Shown piece after piece: positions 18,447-26,808 of a DNA stretch of 64,000 nt (its first letter is position 1; each line of letters opens with the position of its first letter). Position numbers and translations under genes: made by a program. The notes below the pieces were generated by a model that was given only the letters and a program-made list of their open reading frames with translations, was not told the DNA's origin and ran no database searches. Source of the DNA: Anatilimnocola aggregata (lineage in GTDB: Bacteria > Planctomycetota > Planctomycetia > Pirellulales > Pirellulaceae); assembly GCF_007747655.1 (NCBI RefSeq), contig NZ_CP036274.1, forward strand, positions 5,456,001 to 5,520,000. Direction: 5' to 3'.

Positions 18447-19654
18447 CCATTTACGTTCTCGCCACGCTCGATACCAAGGGGCCCGAAGCGGCTCTCGTTT
18501 GTGCTCGACTGCGAGAACTCGATCTGCCAGTGACGCTCGTCGATACCGGTTGCCTCGGCGAACCGCTCACTAGTGCCGACATCTCGCGAGAAGCTGTCTT
18601 CACCGCCGGCGGCGTGTCGCTCAGCAACTTTCGCCAGCAGAACGATCGTGGCGCGGCCATCGCTGCTGCCGCGCGTGGGGTTGAAGTGCTCGTTCGCCGA
18701 GCCTGGGATGAAAAGCAACTCAGCGGCATACTGGCGATCGGTGGATCGGCTGGAACGACGATTGGCACTGCGGCCATGCGTGTCCTGCCGCTCGGCGTGC
18801 CGAAGGTCATGGTCAGCACGTTGGCGTCGGGGCAAGTCCGCTCGTACGTGCGCGACAAAGACATCCTGATGCTGAACTCGGTGGTCGATATTGCGGGCAT
18901 CAATCGCATCAGCCGGCAGATTCTAAATGAAGCTGCTGCTGCAATTGCGGGGATGATTAAGTTCCGCCGCCGCGACGAAGCCGCCCAAGACCGGCCAGTG
19001 ATCGCCGCGACGATGTTCGGCGTTACAACTCCCTGTGTGCAACATGCCCGCGAAATACTGGAACGCGCCGGCTACGAAGTGCTCGTGTTTCATGCGACTG
19101 GCAACGGCGGCGAGGCGATGGAGTCGCTGATTCGCGATGGTCTCATTGCCGGTGTGCTCGATATCACTACTACGGAACTGGCCGACGAACTCGTCGGCGG
19201 AATCCTCTCGGCCGGTCCCACTCGCCTCACAGCAGCGGGCGAGCGCGGCATTCCGCAAGTCATCTCCGTCGGCGCGCTCGACATGGTGAACTTCGGCCCG
19301 CGCGAAACAGTTCCCGCAAAGTTCGGTGCTCGTCAGTTCTATCAGCACAATGCCAACGTTACGTTGATGCGGACCACACCTGCTGAGAACACCGCGCTCG
19401 GAGAAGAAATCGGTCGCAAAGCAGCTGTTGCCAAGGGGCCGATCGAGATCATCCTGCCAAGGCAGGGCGTATCTGCTCTCGACCGTGCCGGCGGCCAATT
19501 CGACGATTCGGCTGCCCGCGAACAACTTTTTGCTGCCATCCACCAGCACTGCGGCGCAGTTCCCGTGACGGAACTCGACCACCACATCAACGATTCAGCC
19601 TTTGCGGAAGCGGCAACCGAGCGATTGCTTAGGATGTTGACGACGCGGGCGTAA
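18443..19654 (+). CDS. Tm-1-like ATP-binding domain protein (UPF0261)
   Basis: A 403-residue cytoplasmic protein of the UPF0261/Tm-1 N-terminal family, whose plant member binds ATP. Visible blocks are TIYVLATLDTKGPEAALV at the N-terminus, ILAIGGSAGTTIGTAAM (a nucleotide-binding-like glycine stretch), PKVMVSTLASGQV, and in the second half VFHATGNGGEAMESLI and LDITTTELADELVGG. Function in bacteria is not established. The ATG at 18443 overlaps the HTTM stop; an upstream open frame from 18110 lies inside the HTTM gene and is ignored. Confidence 0.9.
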   Translation: MTIYVLATLDTKGPEAALVCARLRELDLPVTLVDTGCLGEPLTSADISREAVFTAGGVSLSNFRQQNDRGAAIAAAARGVEVLVRRAWDEKQLSGILAIGGSAGTTIGTAAMRVLPLGVPKVMVSTLASGQVRSYVRDKDILMLNSVVDIAGINRISRQILNEAAAAIAGMIKFRRRDEAAQDRPVIAATMFGVTTPCVQHAREILERAGYEVLVFHATGNGGEAMESLIRDGLIAGVLDITTTELADELVGGILSAGPTRLTAAGERGIPQVISVGALDMVNFGPRETVPAKFGARQFYQHNANVTLMRTTPAENTALGEEIGRKAAVAKGPIEIILPRQGVSALDRAGGQFDDSAAREQLFAAIHQHCGAVPVTELDHHINDSAFAEAATERLLRMLTTRA

Positions 19655-19681
19655 TGTCCCTCGCGGGAGAATGAATTCTAG

Positions 19682-19924
19682 ATGTACACAATTCTCGTGG
19701 AGGTAGCTTTGGCCATCGCACTCTGGACCTGGGCTTATTGGGGACATCTTAAAACCAGCAAAGTGTCGCTCTTTTCGCTGTTCATGTTGATGGTCCTTAT
19801 TTCATTGGAATTGATGGTGGCCATCGATCACTTGCGTTGGGCACGACCACCTTCCGACGGGGGTGAGGTGAAACTGACCATCAACAATGCCCCGAATTTC
19901 TCGCTGTTTGTCCCACTTGTGTAA
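19682..19924 (+). CDS. Small putative membrane protein
   Basis: An 80-residue frame with two hydrophobic stretches (VEVALAIALWTWAYWG and LFSLFMLMVLISLELMVAI) and a short polar tail. It fills the gap between the Tm-1-like gene and the RND pump gene on the same strand and overlaps no better gene. A GGGAG lies 12 bases before the ATG, which is rather far. I do not recognise a family. It may be a genuine small membrane protein. Confidence 0.45.
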   Translation: MYTILVEVALAIALWTWAYWGHLKTSKVSLFSLFMLMVLISLELMVAIDHLRWARPPSDGGEVKLTINNAPNFSLFVPLV

Positions 19925-20001
19925 GGTTCGCATCCCCCGGCCGGTAATCCCTCGCAGAAGCCATCCGTCTGCCAGCGCACCGCCTGCCGAGGACTCCAGT
20001 C

Positions 20002-23000
20002 ATGTGGATCGTGCAACTCGCCCTGAAGCGTCCGTACACGTTCGTCGTCATGGCCCTGCTGATTGTCGTGCTCGGGGTAACGGCCATCCGCCAAATGCGG
20101 ACCGACATTTTCCCTGAGATCGACATTCCCGTGATTACGGTCATCTGGACCTACAAGGGTATGGAATCGACCGAGGTCGAGCGGAGAATCACGACCTACA
20201 GCGAATACGCCATCAGCTCGAATGTGAACGACATCAAGCGGCTGGAGTCGCAGACTCTCAACGGCGTGGGAGTGATCAAGATTTACTTTCACCCCGGCGT
20301 CAACGTGGGCGTGGCGATGGCCCAAGTAACTGCGGTCACGCAATCGATTCGCGCTCTCATGCCGCCAGGCATTCAGCCCCCCGTGATCGTGCGCTACAAC
20401 GCGTCGAGCGTGCCAATTCTCCAAATCAGCCTCAGTAGCGACACGATGTCCGAGGAAGAAGTCTACGACTACGGCCTGTACATCTTGCGTACCCAGCTGT
20501 CGACCGTGCAAGGCTTGACGATGCCAACTCCTTACGGTGGTCGCGAGCGGCAGGTGATGGTCGACCTCGATCCGCAGTTGCTGCAAGCCAAGGGCATTTC
20601 GCCCAAGGAAGTGGCCGACGCGATCAATGCCTATAACCTGGCCTATCCCACCGGCGTGGCGCGCATCGATACGCACGAATATCCGGTGGCACTGAATAAC
20701 AGCCCGCTGACTCCGGCCTTGTTCAACGAGATCCCGATCAAGGTCATCAACGGAGCCACGGTCTACATGCGCGATGTGGCGCAGGTCCGCGATGGCAGCA
20801 CTTCGCAAACGACCATCGTTCGTCGCAATGGTAGCCGCGGAGCGCTCGTCACTTTGCTGAAGAACGGCAATGCTTCGACGCTCGAGATTGTGAACCAGGT
20901 GAAGGCCAAGATGCCCGATATTCAGGCTTCCGCGCCAAAGAACCTGCGGGTGGAACTGCTGTTCGATCAATCGCTCTTCGTCACTGCCGCCATCGAAGGG
21001 GTGGTCGTCGAAAGTATCATCGCCGGGCTGCTGACTGCAGCGATGATCCTGGTCTTCCTTGGTAGTTGGCGCAGCACACTGATTGTGGCGGTCTCGATTC
21101 CGCTCGCGATTCTTTCGTCCATCGTCATGCTCTATCTGCTCGGTCACTCGCTGAACGTAATGACGCTCGGTGGCTTGGCCCTGGCAGTCGGCATCCTCGT
21201 CGACGACGCAACGGTCGAGATCGAAAACATCCATCGTAACCTGGGGCTCGGCAAACCGCTGCGACAGGCCATTCTCGATGGAGCGATGCAGATCGCGGGG
21301 CCGACGTTTGTGTCGACCCTGACGATCAGCATCGTGTTCGTGTCGGTGCTCTTCCTCGAAGGACCGCCGAAGTATCTCTTCACTCCGCTCGCGTTGGCTG
21401 TCGCGTTCGCGATGATGGCCTCGTACCTGCTTTCTCGCACAATCGTGCCCACGATGGTCGACTATCTGTTGCCCGCCGAACTGGCACACGGCCACGGAAA
21501 TAGCAATGGCTTCTTTGGTCGCTTTCATAAGGGTTTCGAGCGTCTCTTTGAGCAATTTCGCAGCCTGTATGTCTCGCTGCTCGAATGGAACCTGCAGCAT
21601 CGGTTCATCGTCTTCGCCGTCTTTGGGCTGATCGTGGTCAGCGGGTTTGTGGCCTTGCCGTGGGTCGGTCGCGACTTCTTTCCCACGGTCGATACCGGTC
21701 AGTTCCGCCTCCACGTGCGTGCTCCAGCGGGCACGCGCGTGGAGCAGACGGAACGCTACTTCACCCAAGTCGAAGAGGCGATTCGTGAGATCATTCCGCA
21801 ACACGAAGTGGAACTGGTGCTCGATAACATCGGCTTGCCGAATCGCACCTATGCCATGGCCTTCGGCGATAGTGCCACGACCGGCATGGCCGACGGCGAA
21901 ATCCTCGTCTCCTTGTCGCATCATCGTGCCAAGTCGACTCCGGACTACATTGCCGATCTGCGCCGCGAGTTGCCGGGCCGCTTTCCGCAGTTGGTCTTTT
22001 TCTTTCAACCGGCCGATATCGTCAGCCAGATTCTGAACTTCGGTTTGCCCGCGCCTATCGATATTCAAATTGCTGGTATGAACCGCGCCGAGAATCAGGC
22101 AATGGCCACGGAGATCGCCGGCCGGATTCGCCAGATTCAAGGTGTGCAAGACGTCCATTTGCACCAGGTGATGAACGTTCCCAAGTTTCAAATCACGGTC
22201 GACCAGACTCGGGCTCGCGAACTGGGACTCACCCAGCAAGACGTCGCCAATAGCTTGCTCGTTTCCCTTTCGGGCAGCGGGCAAGTGCAGCCCAACTATT
22301 GGGTCGATCCCAACATGGGCATTTCGTACCTCGTCGAAACGCGTACTCCCACGCACAAGCTCGACAGTGTCGATTCCATCGAGGCCCTGCCTTTGACTTC
22401 GCCCGGCAGTGGCGGCGTGCAACTTCTCTCGAATCTCGCCAAGGTCGAGCGGGGCGTAACGCCCGAAGTGGTGAACCACACGAACGTGCAGCCCGCGTTC
22501 GACGTCTATGCCAACGTGCAAGGTCGCGACCTTGGCAGTGTGGCCAGCGAAATCAATCGCGTGCTCGAGGAATTCCGCAGTCAGCTGAAACCCGGCAACA
22601 CCATCAGCATGCGAGGCCAGGTCGAAAGTATGGAGTCGGCCTTCTTCCGGCTGGGGCTTGGGTTGGTGTTTGCTGCCGTGCTTGTCTACCTGCTGATGGT
22701 TGTGAACTTCCAAAGTTGGCTCGATCCGTTCATCATCATCACCGCCTTGCCCGGTGCCTTTGTCGGCATTGTCTGGTCGCTCTTTCTGTGGGATACCACC
22801 TTCAGTGTTCCTGCCCTGATGGGAGCGATCATGTCGATTGGTGTCGCTACCGCGAACAGCATTCTGCTAGTCACTTTCGCCAACGAACAACGGAGCGAAG
22901 GGAAGAACGCCTGGGATGCGGCCCTCGAAGCTGGCCGCACTCGCATGCGGCCCGTGCTGATGACCGCCGCTGCCATGATCATCGGCATGTTGCCCATGTC

Positions 23001-23148
23001 GCTCGGTCTCGGTGAAGGTGGCGAACAAAACGCTCCGCTCGGTCGGGCTGTGATCGGAGGCCTGTTGATCGCCACACTGACGACGCTGCTCTTTGTGCCG
23101 GTTGTCTATAGTTTGCTACGAACGGGAAAAGTTCAGGTTAGTGAGTGA
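20002..23148 (+). CDS. RND family efflux transporter, inner-membrane pump
   Basis: A 1048-residue proton-driven RND permease (HAE1/AcrB-like) with the duplicated 12-helix plan: helix 1 at about 12-30, porter loop to about 335, helices 2-6 to about 475, second loop to about 860, helices 8-12 at the end. The proton-relay aspartate pair is present in AVGILVDDATVEIENIHRN. The usual lysine of helix 10 (AcrB K940) is replaced: the site reads IGVATANSILLVTFAN. No periplasmic adaptor gene and no outer-membrane channel gene is adjacent, so partners must be encoded elsewhere or the pump works differently. Substrate unknown. Confidence 0.93.
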   Translation: MWIVQLALKRPYTFVVMALLIVVLGVTAIRQMRTDIFPEIDIPVITVIWTYKGMESTEVERRITTYSEYAISSNVNDIKRLESQTLNGVGVIKIYFHPGVNVGVAMAQVTAVTQSIRALMPPGIQPPVIVRYNASSVPILQISLSSDTMSEEEVYDYGLYILRTQLSTVQGLTMPTPYGGRERQVMVDLDPQLLQAKGISPKEVADAINAYNLAYPTGVARIDTHEYPVALNNSPLTPALFNEIPIKVINGATVYMRDVAQVRDGSTSQTTIVRRNGSRGALVTLLKNGNASTLEIVNQVKAKMPDIQASAPKNLRVELLFDQSLFVTAAIEGVVVESIIAGLLTAAMILVFLGSWRSTLIVAVSIPLAILSSIVMLYLLGHSLNVMTLGGLALAVGILVDDATVEIENIHRNLGLGKPLRQAILDGAMQIAGPTFVSTLTISIVFVSVLFLEGPPKYLFTPLALAVAFAMMASYLLSRTIVPTMVDYLLPAELAHGHGNSNGFFGRFHKGFERLFEQFRSLYVSLLEWNLQHRFIVFAVFGLIVVSGFVALPWVGRDFFPTVDTGQFRLHVRAPAGTRVEQTERYFTQVEEAIREIIPQHEVELVLDNIGLPNRTYAMAFGDSATTGMADGEILVSLSHHRAKSTPDYIADLRRELPGRFPQLVFFFQPADIVSQILNFGLPAPIDIQIAGMNRAENQAMATEIAGRIRQIQGVQDVHLHQVMNVPKFQITVDQTRARELGLTQQDVANSLLVSLSGSGQVQPNYWVDPNMGISYLVETRTPTHKLDSVDSIEALPLTSPGSGGVQLLSNLAKVERGVTPEVVNHTNVQPAFDVYANVQGRDLGSVASEINRVLEEFRSQLKPGNTISMRGQVESMESAFFRLGLGLVFAAVLVYLLMVVNFQSWLDPFIIITALPGAFVGIVWSLFLWDTTFSVPALMGAIMSIGVATANSILLVTFANEQRSEGKNAWDAALEAGRTRMRPVLMTAAAMIIGMLPMSLGLGEGGEQNAPLGRAVIGGLLIATLTTLLFVPVVYSLLRTGKVQVSE

Positions 23149-23166
23149 ACGGCTTCATACGAAGTG

Positions 23167-24357
23167 TCAGGAGTATTTGAGGATTGGCACGACACTGGTC
23201 TGCAACTCGCCGCCAGTGACGTGTACCTGGCTATCGGGGCCGACGAAGACATCGACTTCGCTCCGAATGCCGAACTCCGGCAGATAGATGCCCGGTTCGA
23301 TCGAGAAACAGCAACGGGGCAATACCAGCCGGTCTTCGCGCGTTTCCAGGTTATCCATATTGGCACCGTTGCCATGCACTTCTTGGCCGATGCTATGCCC
23401 CAAGCGATGCACAAATTGCGGACCGTAGCCGGCGGCCGTAATCACCTGGCGGGCTGCATCGTCGACCTGCCAACCTGCCAGTGGTTCTTGCTTGGCGAAT
23501 GCGTCGCGCACTTTAGCAATCGCCGCATCGCGGCCCGCGGAGACAATTTGAAACACCTGCTCGTACTTCGCCGGCACTTGCTCGCCCACGAAACCAACGC
23601 GAGTCAGATCACTGTAGACGGCCCGCGGCCGATTCATCTTGGCCCACAGATCGATCAGCACAAAATCGCCGTTCGTAATCGCCACGTCGGTTGCTGAACA
23701 GGTTTCGAAATGAGGATCGCCGCTGTGAGCATTCGCGCCGACGATCGGCGGATGATACGTCGTCAAGCCATGCTCGGCAAAGTGATTCATAATCAGCTGC
23801 TGCACTTTCGTTTCCAGCACGCTCCCCTTGGTCCGCACTTCGCTGGCGATGAACTTCCAAGCGCGGTCAAACGCGCTGTCCGTATGTTGGGCCGCCTCCA
23901 GATGCATCTGCCACTGTTCGTCGTCCCAGGTGGCTTCGAACCGTTGAATGAGATTTCCGGACGACAACACCTCTGCCCCTGTCGCCCGCACCACTTCCAA
24001 CGTTCCCGCATCGACACGTGAGACATACGGATTTGCATTGCGGGGCGAATACTCCATCGCGACTCGCTTCGCCGTCGCCGCCAGCTTCGTCACGCCCGCA
24101 TCCCACTCCTGCCACTTCAAATAAATGGTCTTCGCGCCCGGCAGATGATCGAGCATGCCGGGCTCAATGCGGTGCACCAACTTCTGCGGCTCGCCTTGCG
24201 CGGGAATGAGATAGTGCCAGCGCCGCGACCCCATTTGATCGTCGGGGATTCCCAGAATTCGCCGCGCGAGCACATTGCTGCCGCGAAAATCGCCGAGCAG
24301 CCAGGCGTCGAAGCCAAACTCACGTAGCGCGGATTGAATCGCAGCAATGTCGACCAT
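23167..24357 (-). CDS. M24 family Xaa-Pro aminopeptidase-like protein
   Basis: A 396-residue protein with an N-terminal creatinase/prolidase domain (about 1-150) and the pita-bread M24 catalytic domain. Metal ligands can be assigned in order: Asp of LIDLWAK, Asp of YSDLTRVGF, His of VHRLGHSIGQEVHG, Glu of FSIEPGIYLPE, Glu of IRSEVDVFVG. It probably removes N-terminal residues next to proline or cleaves Xaa-Pro dipeptides in the cytoplasm. The ATG at 24357 begins at the conserved N-terminus; the frame upstream to 24453 has no support. Convergent with the RND gene, 18 bases apart. Confidence 0.9.
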   Translation of the reverse strand: MVDIAAIQSALREFGFDAWLLGDFRGSNVLARRILGIPDDQMGSRRWHYLIPAQGEPQKLVHRIEPGMLDHLPGAKTIYLKWQEWDAGVTKLAATAKRVAMEYSPRNANPYVSRVDAGTLEVVRATGAEVLSSGNLIQRFEATWDDEQWQMHLEAAQHTDSAFDRAWKFIASEVRTKGSVLETKVQQLIMNHFAEHGLTTYHPPIVGANAHSGDPHFETCSATDVAITNGDFVLIDLWAKMNRPRAVYSDLTRVGFVGEQVPAKYEQVFQIVSAGRDAAIAKVRDAFAKQEPLAGWQVDDAARQVITAAGYGPQFVHRLGHSIGQEVHGNGANMDNLETREDRLVLPRCCFSIEPGIYLPEFGIRSEVDVFVGPDSQVHVTGGELQTSVVPILKYS

Positions 24358-24895
24358 AGGAGTACGTGCGGAATATGGATGGCTGAACAGGGATGAGAAG
24401 TTGCGTTCGGAGCCGCGATTGTAAGAGATTTTTGAGACCACCGCCTGCCTCACCCGGCTGACACGTTGCCGGCAATTTCCATCATTGGCTCCAGACCTTG
24501 AACAGGGCCGAAAAGGGTCGTTGAACAGTCGAATTCAGGAAGGTTTACGTCGCCAGGCAGCAATCACAGTCTCAACGCAACATTTAACCGGAAAATGAGT
24601 TGCGGCGATTACATTCGCCATCGCGGCGACCGAAACAGCCTGTTCAACGCACAATGCTGAACAGTCCTCTTTCAGGGGGCTGTGCAGTGCGGAGCACTGC
24701 ACGTTTTTTAAGTGCCCAGGCCCGTTCAATTCCAGTAAGTTCGAGCGAAAGTTTGCCCGCGCAATCATGACTGAGGCTCCAGGCGAAAGAGAGAAATTGT
24801 TTCCCCCATTCAACCACCAGCCTTTGACACGTCTGGTCACGGCGCGCGTGGGCTCGCGAGAAAAAGAAGCGGTGCGAAAAGTAGCCTGTGCCGTG
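24358..24895. other. 538-base intergenic region with repeated TGAACAG motifs
   Basis: No credible gene is seen; an open frame on the minus strand (24535-25026) is low in structure and overlaps the lipoprotein gene. The region holds the motif TTGAACAG at 24499-24506 and 24522-24529, its inverse CTGTTCAA at 24640-24647, and a near copy CTGAACAG at 24657-24664, then a hairpin followed by T6 at 24682-24709. It should contain the promoter of the M24 peptidase gene. The repeats could be operator sites or part of a small RNA. Confidence 0.5.
24682..24709 (+). terminator. Intrinsic-terminator-like hairpin with T6
   Basis: GTGCAGTGC, loop GGA, GCACTGCAC is a perfect 9-bp stem, followed on the plus strand by GTTTTTT. 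No plus-strand gene ends here; both neighbours are on the minus strand. It may end an unannotated plus-strand transcript, or it may be a repeat that happens to have this form. Confidence 0.5.
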
Positions 24896-25429
24896 TTATT
24901 TGCCGGCGATGGCATCGAGCGCGAAAGTCGCCGCATCGCGCACGTTGGCGTTCTCGTCCTTCTCGGCCAGAACCTCCAAGCGGTCGCGCGCTGCGGCAGA
25001 CTCTTTGCCAAGCTGGCCGAGGGCAAACACGGCAGCTGCGCGGACCTGCCAATCTTGGTGGTCGAGCGCTTTCAACAGCGCGGGGACAGCTTCGGGCCCT
25101 TGTTTGCACAGCGCGACGGCTGCTGCTTGGCGTTCGTCGGGAATGGCCAGCTTCGCGACCAGTTCAGCCACGCTAAGGACTGGCAGCGGCGGTGTTACGT
25201 CTGTGGTTGTGGGTGGCGGAGCTTTTTCGGGGAGTTTTTCGGGTGACGTTGCTAGTCCATCGATCGCCGGTTGGGCGGGTGCATCTGACAAGGGATTGTC
25301 GGGAGCTGCGGTCGAATCGTTCGTAGGGAGTGGCTGAGCCGGTACGTTCACGGGCTGCGAAACGCCACATCCCAGGGCCATGCCGAGAATCGCCGCGCTC
25401 GCCAGCAGACCGAACCATGATAACTTCAT
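24896..25429 (-). CDS. HEAT-repeat lipoprotein
   Basis: A 177-residue secreted protein. The N-terminus (MKLSWFGLLASAAILGMALGC) is a signal peptide with a lipobox-like ending at Cys21, so it is probably lipid-anchored. A Pro/Ala/Thr-rich linker (about 23-85) leads to a C-terminal domain with two to three HEAT or PBS-lyase-like repeats (PALLKALDHQDWQVRAAAVF, ENANVRDAATFALDA). A protein-binding role is likely; no enzyme motif is seen. The start at 25429 has a strong AAGGTGG ribosome site; the longer frame to 25636 lacks one and overlaps the next gene. Confidence 0.82.
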   Translation of the reverse strand: MKLSWFGLLASAAILGMALGCGVSQPVNVPAQPLPTNDSTAAPDNPLSDAPAQPAIDGLATSPEKLPEKAPPPTTTDVTPPLPVLSVAELVAKLAIPDERQAAAVALCKQGPEAVPALLKALDHQDWQVRAAAVFALGQLGKESAAARDRLEVLAEKDENANVRDAATFALDAIAGK

Positions 25430-25532
25430 CCGTCCACCTTTCTTCTGCCCGCACACCCGTAACCGGCACTCGTTATAGCTGCGACGACGGAAACCGGGCA
25501 ATCGTTTTCGCAATTTCACCCAAGAAACGAAC

Positions 25533-25558
25533 AAAGCCGGTCGGGTCAGACCGGCTTT
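25533..25558 (-). terminator. Probable terminator after the Cys/His-rich gene
   Basis: A perfect 10-bp stem (AAAGCCGGTC at 25533-25542 and its complement at 25549-25558) with a six-base loop lies 62 bases beyond the stop of the Cys/His-rich gene. On the minus strand the hairpin is followed by a T-rich stretch (GTTCGTTTCTT). This fits an intrinsic terminator for that gene. Confidence 0.6.
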
Positions 25559-25620
25559 GCGTGTTGTCAATTCGTGATGAGATTCAAAGCGACGAGGCAG
25601 GTGGCACAACAGCCTCGCGG

Positions 25621-26463
25621 CTACTTCAAACTCCAAGGGATGTAGCGGTTGAGCATTTCGCGGCGAGCACTTTTGGCGTCATCGGCCAGCGGTGCAGCGT
25701 TGTCGTCGGCGGCAGGAGTGGGAACACTTTCGGGGCTGCTCATGTCGCCGACCGGTGCAGCACAGCCACACGACAGGTCGCCGTCGCAAGCGTTGCACAG
25801 ATTGGCAAACCAACCGCGATGCTTGCCGCTGAACAGACCATGACCATGGCCACAGCCTGTGCCGCAAGCGTCACCGCAGGAGCTGCAACTATTGCCGCAG
25901 CTCAAGCCGGTGTAGCGATGGCGTCCTGAATGCAGGAAGCAGCCGTGGCACGAGCGGGCAACTCCGCAGCCACTATCGCAACTTGCAGCCGAACCGGTGT
26001 CGCATGTCGCACACCCGCTCGTCGCAATTCCACAACTCCCTCGCAAATGACAATGGCGATGGCCGTGGCCGTGGCAGCGGTGCGGTCGCTGACAGTAACC
26101 ATTCCACAGATGATCGACGCAAGGGGGAGTGTAATCGCAACTTCCTGGGCCAAAGACATAGCCCGTGTACTGGTGCTCATGATTCCACGAGGTTTGCGAG
26201 ATCATGGCTCCGTCGCCAATCACTTCGCGCGGGCTGTTCATGCCCACACCAGCGTGCCCGGTAATAGCCGGGGCCAAGGCAGGTGCAGTAGGTGCCGCCG
26301 TCTCTTGTCGCATGCTGTTCACCCAAGCATGAGCTGCGGGGAACACAGGGGTGCGGGCAGCACTGCTGCGCACCTGGGGGTTGGACCACGGCTCGGCAGC
26401 ATGGCCGGCCAGGCCCGCCACAGCAACCAGCGCGGTTGCCGAGGCTAAAATCCATGACTTCAT
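25621..26463 (-). CDS. Secreted Cys/His-rich protein
   Basis: A 280-residue exported protein with signal peptide MKSWILASATALVAVAGLAG (cut near GHAAEPW). From about residue 105 to 245 it contains 21 cysteines and many His and Gly residues, in short units such as CHGHGHRHCHLRGSC, SGCATCDTGSAASC, GNSCSSCGDACGTGCGHGHG. The start of this region reads GYVFGPGSCDYTPPCVDHLW. This looks like a disulfide-linked or metal-binding surface protein of the kind seen in planctomycetes, whose walls contain Cys-rich proteins, but I cannot name a family. An AAGGAGG seven bases before ATG 26463 fixes the start. The last residues are charged (DDAKSARREMLNRYIPWSLK). Confidence 0.8.
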   Translation of the reverse strand: MKSWILASATALVAVAGLAGHAAEPWSNPQVRSSAARTPVFPAAHAWVNSMRQETAAPTAPALAPAITGHAGVGMNSPREVIGDGAMISQTSWNHEHQYTGYVFGPGSCDYTPPCVDHLWNGYCQRPHRCHGHGHRHCHLRGSCGIATSGCATCDTGSAASCDSGCGVARSCHGCFLHSGRHRYTGLSCGNSCSSCGDACGTGCGHGHGLFSGKHRGWFANLCNACDGDLSCGCAAPVGDMSSPESVPTPAADDNAAPLADDAKSARREMLNRYIPWSLK

Positions 26464-26808
26464 ATCGGATCCTCCTTCAAGGCTGAAACTGCCGAAGGCA
26501 CTGCGGGTGGGACAACTGCGTTTCAATCGGTGGGTAAACGCGGCAGTGCGACAGCAGCAAGACTCCACTGCTGAACAATGCGCGGCGTTTGACTGCACTG
26601 CAAACTGGCTGGCCAACTTTCTCACGATTTTCTCAGCCTTTGCTAGCTGAGATGCACGCGGCGAAAACTTTGCCTGCTACGGTAAGTTGAAGGTCTGAAC
26701 GCGATCCGCTCGCCGCGCCGGTTAGCAGGCGCGATGATGCAGCTCGGGCAATTTGCGACCTCTCGACGGTCCCTTCGCAGCGCAGTTCTATCTTCTATAC
26801 TCGGCAAC
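26464..26808. other. 345-base divergent intergenic region
   Basis: The region separates the Cys/His-rich gene (minus) from a membrane protein gene (plus) and must contain both promoters. A small hairpin (CTCAGC at 26632-26637 and GCTGAG at 26646-26651) is visible. No gene, tRNA or clear promoter pair is seen. Confidence 0.4.

Noticed and set aside
19828-22713. 961-residue open frame on the minus strand
   Set aside because: It is the antisense of the RND pump gene; the product is His/Asp/Arg-rich without domains, as antisense frames of GC-rich genes usually are.
24535-25026. 163-residue minus-strand frame in the intergenic region
   Set aside because: It overlaps the HEAT lipoprotein gene in another frame and has random-looking composition.
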